Positions 1 through 10,179 of a DNA stretch of 64,000 nt are shown here, piece by piece. A model generated the notes under the pieces. It saw only the letters and a program-made list of their open reading frames with translations, ran no database searches and was not told where the DNA came from. Position 1 is the first letter of the stretch; every line of letters begins with the position of its first letter. The position numbers were made by a program, and so were the translations under genes. Source of the DNA: Volutella citrinella (lineage: Eukaryota > Ascomycota > Sordariomycetes > Hypocreales > Nectriaceae). Location: NCBI GenBank assembly GCA_034401135.1, contig JAWZSP010000002.1, forward strand, positions 248,001 through 312,000. The letters are read 5' to 3'.

Positions 1-453
1 AGGCGCATGGCACAGGGCGGGTAGTCCTCGCTTTGGTGGTTGGACTCTCGTGACCACACCGAATAACTGATTTTGCGCTATTTTTAGACCTTTCCAGCGT
101 GGATGGGGATTAATTTCCAACATAACCGTGCCGAAAACTCAAGCAATACGACGGTGGAGGCTTTTGGCCGTTCCCACTGGTACACATAATACCGTTTATC
201 CATCTGTACTGGCCCCAGCGGCATTTAGGTCATTCATGAGTGCGCATAGAATCCAGAATTATGTTCTTTTGAGGCTCAGTATGCGCAGTAGCCAACAGGG
301 ATACACCGTTGGTTGGTTGTTGGTCGACATGAAACGAGGTGCTTCCTGTAGTGGCTGTGCACTTGCCTCCTCCAGATCCTCTGCCCTGCCCGAGTCATTT
401 TGGTCTTTTCTGAGTTGGCTCGACGCTTGCTTTGCCTCGATTTACAATCCGCT
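1..453. other. No gene recognised; 3' flank of first regulator gene
   Basis: I see no supported gene here. The open frames on the plus strand overlap the 3' end of the minus-strand regulator and have no recognisable motif. The stretch probably holds the 3' UTR of that gene and unassigned intergenic DNA. Confidence 0.5.
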
Positions 454-2215
454 CTATACCAAGGACAGTGGCCCTTGTGGTATGGTTACATTGCTCAACC
501 TCAGAGAGTCCACCAGTTTCGCCAGATTTGGAATATCCCACGGAAGCATGTCACTGGTTATCATTCCCTGAGACCTGGCCAGCATCATGGCCTCGAGGAT
601 ACGCGCCACCTCTTGGCTATCCCAGATGCCCTCCTTGCGCCAAAACGACCGAAGCAGACGAATCGTGCGCCATTGAATATCCGAATCCATACTCGAAACG
701 CAGGGAATGGCCAGACTCAGAATCAGCCGCCCGTCAAAGACAAATACTGGGCTCTTTTGGAAGGCATCGAGAGAGACTAGAGCCTCGGCTCTCGTTAGGA
801 TCTCCTCAAAGTCCTCTTGTTTGTAGTCGTCCCAAACGCTGCAGTTCATCCACCCTGACCACAGCGCCTGATTCACTGCCATGCCCCTCGTGCGCAGCAC
901 CTCCTGGCTTGACATTGTTCCTTCGTCCACTTGAAGTCGGAAGAGGTCGAAACGGTCGCTCCAGTCATTGTATATAGCTTCTAGTCGCTCAACCGAGAAT
1001 AAACGACGATGGTCTGGAATGTGCGAGGTTCTGAAAGGGATTTGTAGCCTGCTCACGCTGCAGTGGCCAGGAGGACAGCCAGAGTGTAAGTGTTGCTGAC
1101 GTGCAACAAATCTATCTGCCTCGAACACTTTGATGACATTATGGAAACCCTTTTCAGCTTCCCTTGCCGAGAGGAAGGCTATCTTGTTGTGTGAAGGCTC
1201 GTTGCTGATGGTGTCGTAAAAGTTGAGATCTGGCGCAATCATTTGTCGAAGATATCCCCATACGTCATTGCCTAGTCGACACAGGGCTTGCGCGACATCA
1301 TTGAGGAAATCAGATGCTTGCCTGGATTTATCGTTGGCTTCAATTAAGTCGGTTGAACTTCTGTGTTCTGTCCCATGCTGTCTCTTTATTAAGGAGATGA
1401 GGAGAGAGGTTCCTGATTTCATATGGCGCAAAGATTCAGCGTAGCGGCCATGGAGATTCTCGATGGTGATAAATATGACGCAGCAAGTAAGTATAATCTC
1501 CATGTCTTTTTCAGCTGGAGACTCCATAAGAAGTTTTACCTGGCGTATTGCCTGGTTGTATTGGCGAACGGAGATCTGTTGAAGCTCTTGGCCTCCCGGG
1601 TGTGATGGGAATGCTTGTAGCTTAAACACGCGATGTGCGCCGCCCAAAGCAGAAATCGCATATTTCACAGCCTCAACTCGATGGCCAAGTGGCAGGGCGT
1701 AACTATACCAAAAGTCTGTTGGGCTAAGAGCGGTCTCCAGATCCTCCAGGGTGCTGGTTCGGGCATGGTGGAAGAGATCCATGCTGATGGGCGTATCACA
1801 AGCATCAGCGACCAAGCCTGGATGCAGCGTGGCTGGCTCATGGGTTTGAACTCTGCTGAGCTCTTCAGACTTGAGAATTCTCCTGCGAAAGCGCGTACCC
1901 AGCATCCGCGGTTTCCGAGTCAGGACAGTCTCGTAGCCGGCGCACACCCGATCGGCAGCGGCGCATCTGTGACAAAACGGCTTATGCTCGTCGCACTTGA
2001 CATGTCGCGTCCTACCAAGAATCCATGTGTCAACCATCAATCGCGCCAGATATTTACAGGTGATTTACATACTTGCTAGCGAGTAGCGGGTCAGTGTCGG
2101 TTGCCTCAGCAGGAGATGTTGGGTCTCGGAGTCGGAGGACGACTCACCACGTAATGCAGCCAGTTCTGACCTTCGGTGCCTTTGCCCGCGTTAGTTTCGC
2201 CGCAGAAGCCTCCAT
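454..2215 (-). CDS. Zn2Cys6 fungal transcription factor with an altered zinc-cluster splice acceptor
   Basis: Two exons: 2215-2148, then about 2011-454, giving about 541 residues. Exon 1 begins MEASAAK and ends in the first zinc-cluster half (RTGCIT then TG). Exon 2 resumes with TRHVKCDE, then C-x2-C-x6-C (CHRCAAADRVC). The rest resembles the C-terminal region of fungal C6 regulators. The family pattern C-x2-C-x6-C would need the exon to resume 3 nt earlier, but the dinucleotide there is GG, not AG. The only usable AG gives an in-frame join that replaces the second cysteine by Trp and shortens the spacing. So the protein may lack a complete DNA-binding domain, or it uses a non-canonical acceptor. 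A nuclear regulator is the family role. The target is unknown; the neighbours (membrane protein, SDRs) do not settle it. Confidence 0.75.
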
Positions 2216-3385
2216 TTTGCAGCAGTGGCGAGCAAGCTTGTGAGTTGATCGACGATCAAGCCAAGATCCTAGGAGGAGGGTGTTGAGGAGATACGCCCAT
2301 CATCCACTGGCACGACTCCGCTCCATGATAGATGGAACCGATACGGCTTAGCTGTTCCGAATTAGTCAGTATGCGTCCCAAACGAGGTCACATGACTATC
2401 CCTCGGGGAATAATCTAGGGTAGGGCGTGTCCTATCTTCAGGGACATTGCAGAAGGCAGTCCAGGACGGGTTTCATGCCCAGCTGGACTCGACACATCGT
2501 CGCCTAGCGGCAAGTCACTGAACAGCAATGCCGGGGTGGCCTTTGGCATGGGCTCAGGATGCATGGTTTGACAGCGGCTCAGAATCAGGGTAAATTCGCC
2601 CCAACGGCTGGAAGCGAATGCATGATTTCCTCATCGTCTGCGGAGACGGCCGCTCACCTCTGATGCATGCAGTTTTCCTTTTCGGGAAGTTTGTGAAGCC
2701 CGAGCTGCATTGGCCCGTCACAGGGCATCAGCTCGGGGAGTCCCCTGGGAACCAACCCAACACGGACCAGCTGCCAACCCCCATAAGGAAACCCTCCATC
2801 GCCGTCCTTACCCCTGCACTCTAGCCTGTAGGGCTGGTCAGGCTTACGCACGGCGACTCCGGGGCGGGCAACAGCAATCCACACAGCGATCGATCATGGA
2901 AGCCAATGGCGTCGTCTGCCTCTGAATTGCCGCCAACCCCAACGTTGCCCTCATCGGCGAATTAAGCGTGAAGCACATTGGACCCCTTGAGTCTGCATCC
3001 ACACGACCCCCGCGCTCGCCGCCCTTATTCTCAATCTAGTTCCCATGCTTATTCTATTAGATTTCGCTCCATTTCTATTTTCATCCCGACCCCTTGACAC
3101 AGCCTTGCTCTGACTGGTCTCTCACTCGCTCCCTCACGCATTAAAACACGCTCGTTGCCTCGTCTTGGAGCCCCAGGAACAAAGCCGTGCGACAGTCGAT
3201 TCTGCTCATCTTGCAGGACCACCATCATACACACAGGAATTGCCTATTGAGCAGCTCGCCCTAGCAACTTCACGACACTCCTAAGCACACAGAAACGATC
3301 CAGCCTCGCGTCTCATCTGCCAGTACCATCTCCGTCCTCATTCTCACCACACACGCTTCTGCAAGCATCTGTCTCTTCAGCCAAG
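2216..3385. other. Intergenic, divergent promoter region
   Basis: This separates the minus-strand regulator from the plus-strand membrane-protein gene. It has no convincing gene. From about 3000 to 3385 it is pyrimidine-rich, typical of a fungal 5' leader, and it runs into the ATG at 3386. Confidence 0.6.
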
Positions 3386-4145
3386 ATGGCAAGAAAACTC
3401 ACTCTTCAGGCCTCTCCGTATCCCATCGTCCCGCTATGCATCGCCAAGAGTCTGCAACTCATCGCAGCATGTGGTATTACCAGTGGTATGATCTACATTG
3501 CCGCCGTCCTGACCAGCGATCTCGCTCATATATCATGGATGCTCTTCGTTGTACGTTTTCCTCGTCCATTGCCCCTCCATGGTCTGTCACTCGTTTCTGA
3601 CCACCCGTCAAAACAGCTGCACGGCGCCGCCGTCGTCACTCTGCTGTCCAACCTCATCATGGGAATCCTCATTTACCGACGCTACCCCATGCCCAAGACG
3701 AGTGCCGCCATCAACGCCATTCTCGTTGTTATTTGGGCAGTTGGCCTCGGCCTTCTCATTCACACTATCAAGCCGCTGCTACCCATGCAATGCACCGTCC
3801 CCGAGTTCCTGGACGATTATGGCGTTGCCTTTTGCATCACCTGCAAGGCAGTTCTCGGGTTTGGAATTGCCGGAACGTGAGTCCTGCTGCCAGCAGCTTT
3901 TCAAAAATTACATCTTCTCTAACTGTTCTCGCGATAGTGCGGCTACCATTGCCATGTTGGCAATTGACATTGTTGCGATTAACAATCTTAAGAAGCGACA
4001 CCAGAGCCATGACCCCAAAGAGCCTCAGCCTCTGCTGGCTAGATTTGCGACACAAACTGCCTATAGGCCAATTCATGATCCTCAGCCAATGGCCTATACT
4101 CCCGCAGGACTGGAGCCAACAAGAGACGAGACACGATTCGTTTAA
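3386..4145 (+). CDS. Four-transmembrane hypothetical protein
   Basis: Exons 3386-3550, 3617-3876 and 3938-4145 (introns of 66 and 61 nt with GTACGT and GTGAGT donors) give about 210 residues. Four hydrophobic segments are visible: near residues 14-40, 47-75 (crossing the first splice), 86-112 and 125-160. A hydrophilic, proline-containing tail of about 50 residues follows (LKKRHQSHD onward). Short loops and four segments give a MARVEL-like topology, but I see no diagnostic motif, so the family is not assigned. It most likely sits in the plasma membrane or an internal membrane. A long CT-rich leader precedes the ATG. Confidence 0.75.
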
Positions 4146-4427
4146 GGCAAGGCCAAGCCATCTCACTTGGTGAGAAGTTTAGTGTACTTGTGTCTGATCA
4201 CTACCATCGAGCAAAGGCATTTCTGCGGAGATTGCACTCACGCAATCAAAAGTATGACACCAGCCTGCCATCGTGTATGTGTATTCTTGAATAGAGGGTG
4301 TCGGTACCTAGAATGGATAATATACGTCTTCAACTCCTACAAAAGGTCAGCTATCGGATCTAGCCTCACAGATGTCATTGCCGAGATCAAAGCCCTGAGT
4401 GGCGAATGTCGCGGTAGTCTGCTAATT

Positions 4428-4442
4428 GGGGTACTATACCCC
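4428..4442. promoter_or_regulatory. Perfect palindrome GGGGTA-CTA-TACCCC
   Basis: Two perfect 6-bp arms flank a 3-nt spacer, about 425 bp upstream of the SDR ATG at 4867. The geometry fits a dimeric regulator site. Arms of similar sequence occur at 22295-22306 and 45396-45417 in other promoters of this window. Function is inferred only. Confidence 0.4.
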
Positions 4443-4759
4443 TGTCCCTGGTCTGATGCCATTTGTGCAGCTTCACCCAGCTGCACAAAGTCGCATCTGA
4501 CAAAATGCATCGTGGGGTCTCCGTCCGGGGTAAACCGACGTCAGTACAGTACAGGAGATTGAGCACCCTCATTCCCTTTCTAGGGTGATCCTAGGCTTGC
4601 GGCGAGACAGGACGGAGCTGGGCCAGTCTGCTTGCGACATGTGACATGGTGTGATGTCTCCCTCACCACGCCCGCGGCACAGGAGACACGGGCCAACACT
4701 GCACCCGTAAGCCCGAAAACCCCATGCGGCATCCGGAGTGGCGTTGTTTCGCTTGCTTG

Positions 4760-4768
4760 TATTAAATA
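4760..4768 (+). promoter_or_regulatory. TATA-like box of the SDR gene
   Basis: TATTAAATA lies about 100 bp upstream of the ATG at 4867, a usual distance for a fungal core promoter. Confidence 0.4.
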
Positions 4769-4866
4769 GCCACTCAAGGCCAACGAGGGCGATGAACTCT
4801 GCTCCGCTCGTCTCGGCAATCGCCCCACGTATCAGTCCATTACATCCAGCTTACAACTTTTCCACC

Positions 4867-5861
4867 ATGGGTTTGTCTCTTGATAGACTCATCCCAAAGA
4901 CGACGCCGGATGTGCTCAAGTACATTGCTGCTCTGGTATCTCAAAAACCGGTTTTCGGCACCCTCGGCGCACTGGTCGCGGCGCTCGCGGCTAACAAGCT
5001 CCTGTCTCGTCTCGCACTCAACGGGCTAGCAAACGAGAAGCCTTGGGATTGGAAGCAGGAGATTGTGCTCATCACTGGCGGAAGCAATGGCGTGGGGGAG
5101 CTGATGGTGCAGAAGCTTGTTAGGGACGGAGTCAAGGTCGTGTCGGTTGATCTCTTCCCACCAAAGTCGCCTGTGCCCGACGGCTGCCACTTCTACCAAC
5201 TCGATGTTACGAAGCCAGAAGAAATCCGAAGAGTCGCGGCATTAATTCGACAGGACGTTGGCGACCCAACCGTGCTGATCAACAACGCCGGCGTGGCATC
5301 CCTGAAGTTGCTGCTGGACGAGACGGACGAGGAAATCCAGCGAACATTCAACGTGAACGTCGTGTCCCACTTCTTCCTCATCAGGGAGTTTATTCCCCAC
5401 ATGATCAGCCAGAGCCACGGCCACATCGTCACTATTGCAAGCATGGCTAGTTTTGTGACAGTTGCCGGTGCTGTTGACTACTGTTGCTCTAAGGCTGCGG
5501 CGCTATCACTGCACGAGGGGCTGGTCCAGGAGTTGAAGTACAAATACCACGCACGCGGTGTGCGCTCGAGGTAAGCGTGAACATTAGTAAGAATCACGAA
5601 CGGACAGCTAACGTTTAAAGCGTCATCCACCCCATGTGGATCAAGACGGCCATGTTTGAAAAGGCACTGAAGAATGGAACACTCAAAGACACGCTTCTCG
5701 ACCCGAATGACGTGACAAACGCCATCGTATCGCACGTCTACAAGGGAAAGAGCGGCCAGGTGTTTCTTCCGGGACATCTTAGTATTGCGTCTGGGATCCG
5801 GGGGTTCCCGACATGGGTGCAGGAGACGGTTCGTGGAGTTCGGGCAAACTTGCTGGCTTGA
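4867..5861 (+). CDS. Short-chain dehydrogenase, retinol/17-beta-HSD-11-like
   Basis: Exons 4867-5570 and 5621-5861 (50-nt intron) give about 314 residues. I chose the ATG at 4867 (MGLSLDRL), which lies in a CACCATG context; an in-frame ATG at 4738 lies upstream of the TATA-like box. The N-terminus carries a hydrophobic stretch (residues about 25-45) that probably anchors it to the ER or lipid droplets. The Rossmann motif TGGSNGVGE, the NNAG motif and the active-site YCCSK (Y-x3-K) are all present. Order and anchor resemble the SDR16C/DHRS group acting on hydrophobic alcohols or ketones with NAD(P)H. The substrate is unknown. The downstream SDR at 6371 is a different subfamily. Confidence 0.88.
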
Positions 5862-6370
5862 TGGCGGATGTCTTGACAGCTACGTGGAGGAATGAGGCAG
5901 AATCTTTGAGATTGGTGGTGATGGCCATTTCATTCTTCTCCGATTAGTTAGTAGTGAGCTACACCTTTATAGAATACTATCCAAGAAGTGATATCAACCA
6001 CATTAGAATCAGCATGTCATCATCGTTGATTTGTTAGCCAACTTCCGTGTAATCGAGATCTACGTGTTGCAGGTAATACTGGGGATGCAATCGCATGGCA
6101 ATACCCTCGAGACACATGAACGATGTTATATCTCCAATGGATACATGGAGGAATATTGGATGCACTACGTCACTACAGCGGATTACTTGTTCACAGAGTG
6201 GATAAGTGGCCCGCAACTCACAGGGTAATTGGAGTAATGGCTTACTAATGCCCCTCGACCTTCAGTTGTTGATCAGCTTCAGGCGCTCACGCTTGCTGTT
6301 TAAATATCTCACACTCGATCCTCTACACATTTCTCTCTCCCGGTATTAAACAGTGGGCTCATGAGACCTC
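5862..6370. other. Intergenic between two SDR genes
   Basis: No gene recognised. It should contain the 3' UTR of the first SDR and the promoter of the second, including an AT-rich TTTAAATA at about 6299 and a short upstream ORF at 6361-6384. Confidence 0.55.
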
Positions 6371-6384
6371 ATGATGTCTTCTAA
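6361..6384 (+). promoter_or_regulatory. Upstream ORF overlapping the SDR start
   Basis: An ATG ten bases before the presumed start opens a seven-codon frame (MRPHDVF) that ends at TAA 6382-6384, past the main ATGs at 6371 and 6374. If transcribed, it would compete with the main start. Confidence 0.35.
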
Positions 6385-7282
6385 CAGCCCTGTCGTCCGC
6401 CGCGACTTCGCCGTCAAGAGCCATTCTACAAGCTACCCATTTATCTCGCCTCTAGAACAGAACCTCGCCGGACGGCACGTTCTTATCACCGGCGCGGCCT
6501 GGGAGGACGGCGTGGGATATGCGACTGCTACTGCTTTTGCTCGAGCCGGCGCCTCTGTCATTGCTGTCGTTGATCTCCTCAGCATTTCAGATGAACTTGT
6601 TTCGCGGCTCAAGACTGCTGCTGTGGAAGCCGGTCGACCTGAGCCCTGTGTGATAAGCGGCTGTGTCGACATTTCCAGCTGGGAAAGCGTTACAGCATTC
6701 AAAGAGAGCGCCTCGGACGCCTTCAAAGGCCGCCTGGATGTCCTTGTGAACAACGCAGGGCATCAGGAACCATACAAGTCTATCCTGGAATCGGATCCCG
6801 AAGACTACTGGAAGACGTGGGAAGTTAATGTCCGTGGTCTTTTCAATATGGCACGGGCATTCTTGCCCATGCAAATTTCGACGCGCGCCAAACACGACGG
6901 GCTAGGAATCATGATCAACGTATCATCCTCTGGGGCTCTTAGCGTGCGAAAAGGCAGCGCCAGCTACCGGACTTCGAAGCTGGCGGTATTGCGCTGGACG
7001 GAAGCTTTGAACCTGGAGCATGGTGACGATGGGTTAATCGCCTTCAGCGTCAATCCAGGAGCAATAAAGACGCAAATGACGGTCAACGAGCCAGAAGAGC
7101 TGCGCAACAAGCTACCACATAAGCCGGAACTTGCTGGGGACACAATTGCCTGGCTTGCAGCGGAACGGAGAGAATGGCTTGGTGGGAGGTACATTAGCTG
7201 CCCATGGGATATGGAGGAACTCATGAGTAGAAAGGACGAGATAGCGACCGGTGATAAGTTGAAAGTCCGCGTGGTTTATTGA
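6371..7282 (+). CDS. Short-chain dehydrogenase/reductase
   Basis: An intronless 303-residue SDR. The dinucleotide motif is an unusual ITGAAWEDGVGYATA (normally TGxxxGxG), with inserted acidic residues. NNAG is present at about residue 131, and the catalytic SYRTSK (Y-x3-K) near residue 200. A PG motif (VNPGAIKT) follows, as in classical SDRs. It begins MMSSNSP; either of two adjacent ATGs could be used. It is an NAD(P)-dependent oxidoreductase, probably cytosolic since no membrane segment is seen. Substrate unknown. It lies in tandem with another SDR but differs from it in sequence, so it is not a recent duplicate. Confidence 0.88.
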   Translation: MMSSNSPVVRRDFAVKSHSTSYPFISPLEQNLAGRHVLITGAAWEDGVGYATATAFARAGASVIAVVDLLSISDELVSRLKTAAVEAGRPEPCVISGCVDISSWESVTAFKESASDAFKGRLDVLVNNAGHQEPYKSILESDPEDYWKTWEVNVRGLFNMARAFLPMQISTRAKHDGLGIMINVSSSGALSVRKGSASYRTSKLAVLRWTEALNLEHGDDGLIAFSVNPGAIKTQMTVNEPEELRNKLPHKPELAGDTIAWLAAERREWLGGRYISCPWDMEELMSRKDEIATGDKLKVRVVY

Positions 7283-7692
7283 GGCCTGCAAGATCCTAAA
7301 ACGCACTATACTCAGCGAAAATGATTGGTTCAGACATGAGGAATGCAAAGAATAGGCATCTTTACATATCGCTAGTCTTCCAAGGAGTGGTCATGTTCTC
7401 TTGGCTATATATCCAACTTGTTGAACGAGCTTATCAGAATTCTGCCTCCCGTTTCTGCCTATCGCGGGCGTGTCGCTTATGCACAACCCTGTTCAGTCGT
7501 TCAGCCGCACAAGACGAGGCGGAATGCAATGGGCAGCAACAATGAGGCGGTGCTGTGGATACACGTGCACACTCTCCGATATACCCCTCACCTGCCCTTC
7601 CAAATCCCAACGCTGGTGATTCTCAACCTCAACTTATCCCAACGCTTTCATCGCCAAGGCAGCAGCTCAGAGTCCTTCATCCTCGGCGTCCA
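7283..7692. other. Intergenic, upstream of the HET gene
   Basis: No gene seen. The HET frame stays open upstream to 7555, but the first codon there is GTG and the encoded stretch has no recognisable motif, so it is treated as leader. Confidence 0.5.
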
Positions 7693-10040
7693 ATGGACAG
7701 CGTAAAATGGATCGTCGGCTTCTTCCTGCCGCCGCCAACTGTCGGCGTTGCCCCAGCCAACGTCGTATGGGATCTTAGGCACTATTACATCCGTCTCTTT
7801 ACCAGCCTCACATTCGCGACCTCGCAGGCGAGGAATTTCCGAGGCCTTCTGCCCATGTTCCACGTCCTGGTTGTTATTTTCATCCCGGTCCTGCTGAATT
7901 GGGATCATCGTATTTTCGGCACAATCTATCTAGTCTCGTTTCTTTTCGGGAATAATATCGTCAAGATATTGCTAGCTAGTCGCATCTATTTCTACGCCCC
8001 AATACTAGCGGAAGATTGCACGGCGCCTCGGCCTTCATCGGCAAACCAGTTGCGGGTCGGAAGCCAAGGAAATACTGATCGAGAAAAGTTCATTTACACA
8101 CCCTTGGCGAATCGTGATCGGATTCGGCTTTTACTTCTCAGAAGAGGGCGGACTGATGATGACCTGGTCGGCGAGCTCCTCGAGACCTCCCTCGATACAA
8201 TTTGCCAGTTCGACGCGCTCTCTTACACCTGGCGCTCACCGAACCAGTACAAACACCAACAGCGGACTCTGCTAGACAGATACATCTTGTTGGGCAATAA
8301 AAGACTTGCCATTACGGAGAATTGCGATGCGGCTCTGCGCCACGTCAGGTCCAGGTTCTGGGGCCGGATGATCTGGGTCGACTCCATCTGCATCGACCAG
8401 ACCAACGAAGCAGAAAAGGAAAACCAGATACAGTGGATGTACCACATTTACAGATGTGCCAACAAGGTTCTGGTTTGGCTGGGGCCTCTGACCGCGGACA
8501 TGGAGGCAGGGTTGCGCTACCTCCTCCTGCTTGCACAGCTGGTGCTGCTACCAGGATGGCTGACCGATGCTGTTGACCAGATAATCCTGGGTATGAATAA
8601 ACTCCCTGTCCCTGCTATTTAGCTGTATTTCTGACATCTGTCAAAGCTCGTGGCCATGCACGGTGCATCCTAGATCTTGCACACAACCCTTGGTTCACTC
8701 GGGTGTGGACACTACAAGAGTCGGCCTTTCCGCGCCCGGGCTGCATGTTCATCCTCGGAAACAAAACAGAGGTGGATTATGACTTGGTCCAAATAGCCTT
8801 AGAGGAAGCCCTTGCCCGACTATCGCTCCGGGACAAGTACCCCTTCAACCACACCAGCACCATCACAGCAACATCCCTGCGGAAGCTGATGCGGTTAGCC
8901 ATCTCGAGCCGAGGCGTGGATATGACACATTTAGGACGGGATCGATTGTCGAGAATTATGGCGTCTACCCTGAGCTGCAAAGCTACGGAACAGATTGACA
9001 AAGTGTTCTCGTTGTTCGCCTTCTTCCGCCAGATAGAATTCAACATCCCCGCTCCAGACTACAGCAACCCGATAGGCAAGGTGCATCAGGATGTCTGCGC
9101 CAGGGTCTTGGTCAAAGAACGCTCGCTAAAACTCCTGGAGCTGGTCGGTCGCAAGTCAGCCCACATGCGCGGCGTTCCGTCGTGGGTAGTCGACTTTAGC
9201 CAGGTTCAAACGCCGCGACTCGGGCTCACCGGCGGCTTCCGCGCCACGCTTGACTCGACTTGCGCGGTTCTGCAGATAATTGGTGACGAAGCAGGAAATG
9301 AGAGAGTTAATACTGCTGGTGTTGTGGTCGACGAAATCATGGATTACTCACAACTCTGTACCTGGCCGCTGGATGCAGAGCACATCGAAGACGGCCCATT
9401 CGTCAACTTGGAGTCGCACTTTTCCGAAACCCTGCTGGCCTTTTGGGATTGGTTCACGCTTGCAACGCTTTCGACACGCTACGAGGGGTTCGGGGACGAC
9501 TCCATGTTTTCTGCGTTCCGCAAGACGCTTCTGTACCAGGACTTTGGGCTGCATGGCGGGCCATCGTTTGCTGCGTGGTCGGATCTTGTGATTGGCAGCG
9601 ACCCAAGGCTGCAGGGCGCATTTCCGGAGCTCGATTTGGACGAGATGCTGCAGCCAGCTCTTCAAGACGCCGAGCTGCGAGCAAGATTCTTTGACAACCC
9701 CGAGAAGCGGCTCCTTGCGACGACGGAGGCGTGGAAGATTATGTGTGCTGTCAAGACACATCCCGATACTCGGGAGATTCACCATCACATCTGGATGATG
9801 TCGTTGGGATGCACCTTTTTCGTGACCGAGTCGGGCTACATGGGAACGGCTCCGTCATGCATTCAAAAGGGTGACAAGATAGTCTTGATGCCAGGGGTAA
9901 GTCAGCCCATGGTTCTGCGAAGTACGTATCCTGGGAGCACAAGGTATCGGGTGGTTTGCTCAGCATATGTACAGGGTATGATGAAAGGAGAGATTTGGCC
10001 GGAGTTTTCTAATAAAGTAGGCTTCATCTCCTTGGAATAG
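7693..10040 (+). CDS. HET-domain (heterokaryon incompatibility-type) protein with N-terminal membrane segments
   Basis: Exons 7693-8590 and 8647-10040 give about 763 residues; the 56-nt intron joins ...QIIL to ARGHARC in frame. I used the first true ATG (MDSVKWIVG). The HET signatures are clear: ALSYTW near residue 178, IWVDSICIDQTNE near 235, then VLVWLG and RVWTLQE. The family mediates non-self recognition and cell death in fungi. Unlike most HET proteins, residues about 50-105 contain two hydrophobic segments, which suggests membrane attachment before the HET domain. The C-terminal half ends in a hydrophobic region with motifs often seen in long HET proteins (GDKIVLMPG). No NACHT or repeat domain follows. 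The partner is unknown. Confidence 0.88.
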
Positions 10041-10179
10041 CCGAGGTCGGGTCATATTGCGAAAACACAAGGGTCGTTGTCGGAAGCGAAGGCGTAATTC
10101 GTGATCTGGATTGCGCTGTCTATCTGATTCTAATTCTAAACCCACATTCATAATATTAATTTGACTCCATGTTGATCGC

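Larger units (their letters stand above)
4146..4866. other. Intergenic, promoter of the first SDR gene
   Basis: No gene seen. It holds a perfect interrupted palindrome (4428-4442) and a TATA-like box (about 4760), listed separately. Confidence 0.6.

Noticed and set aside
7555..7692. N-terminal extension of the HET protein
   Set aside because: The first codon at 7555 is GTG and the first ATG is at 7693; the extra stretch has no motif.
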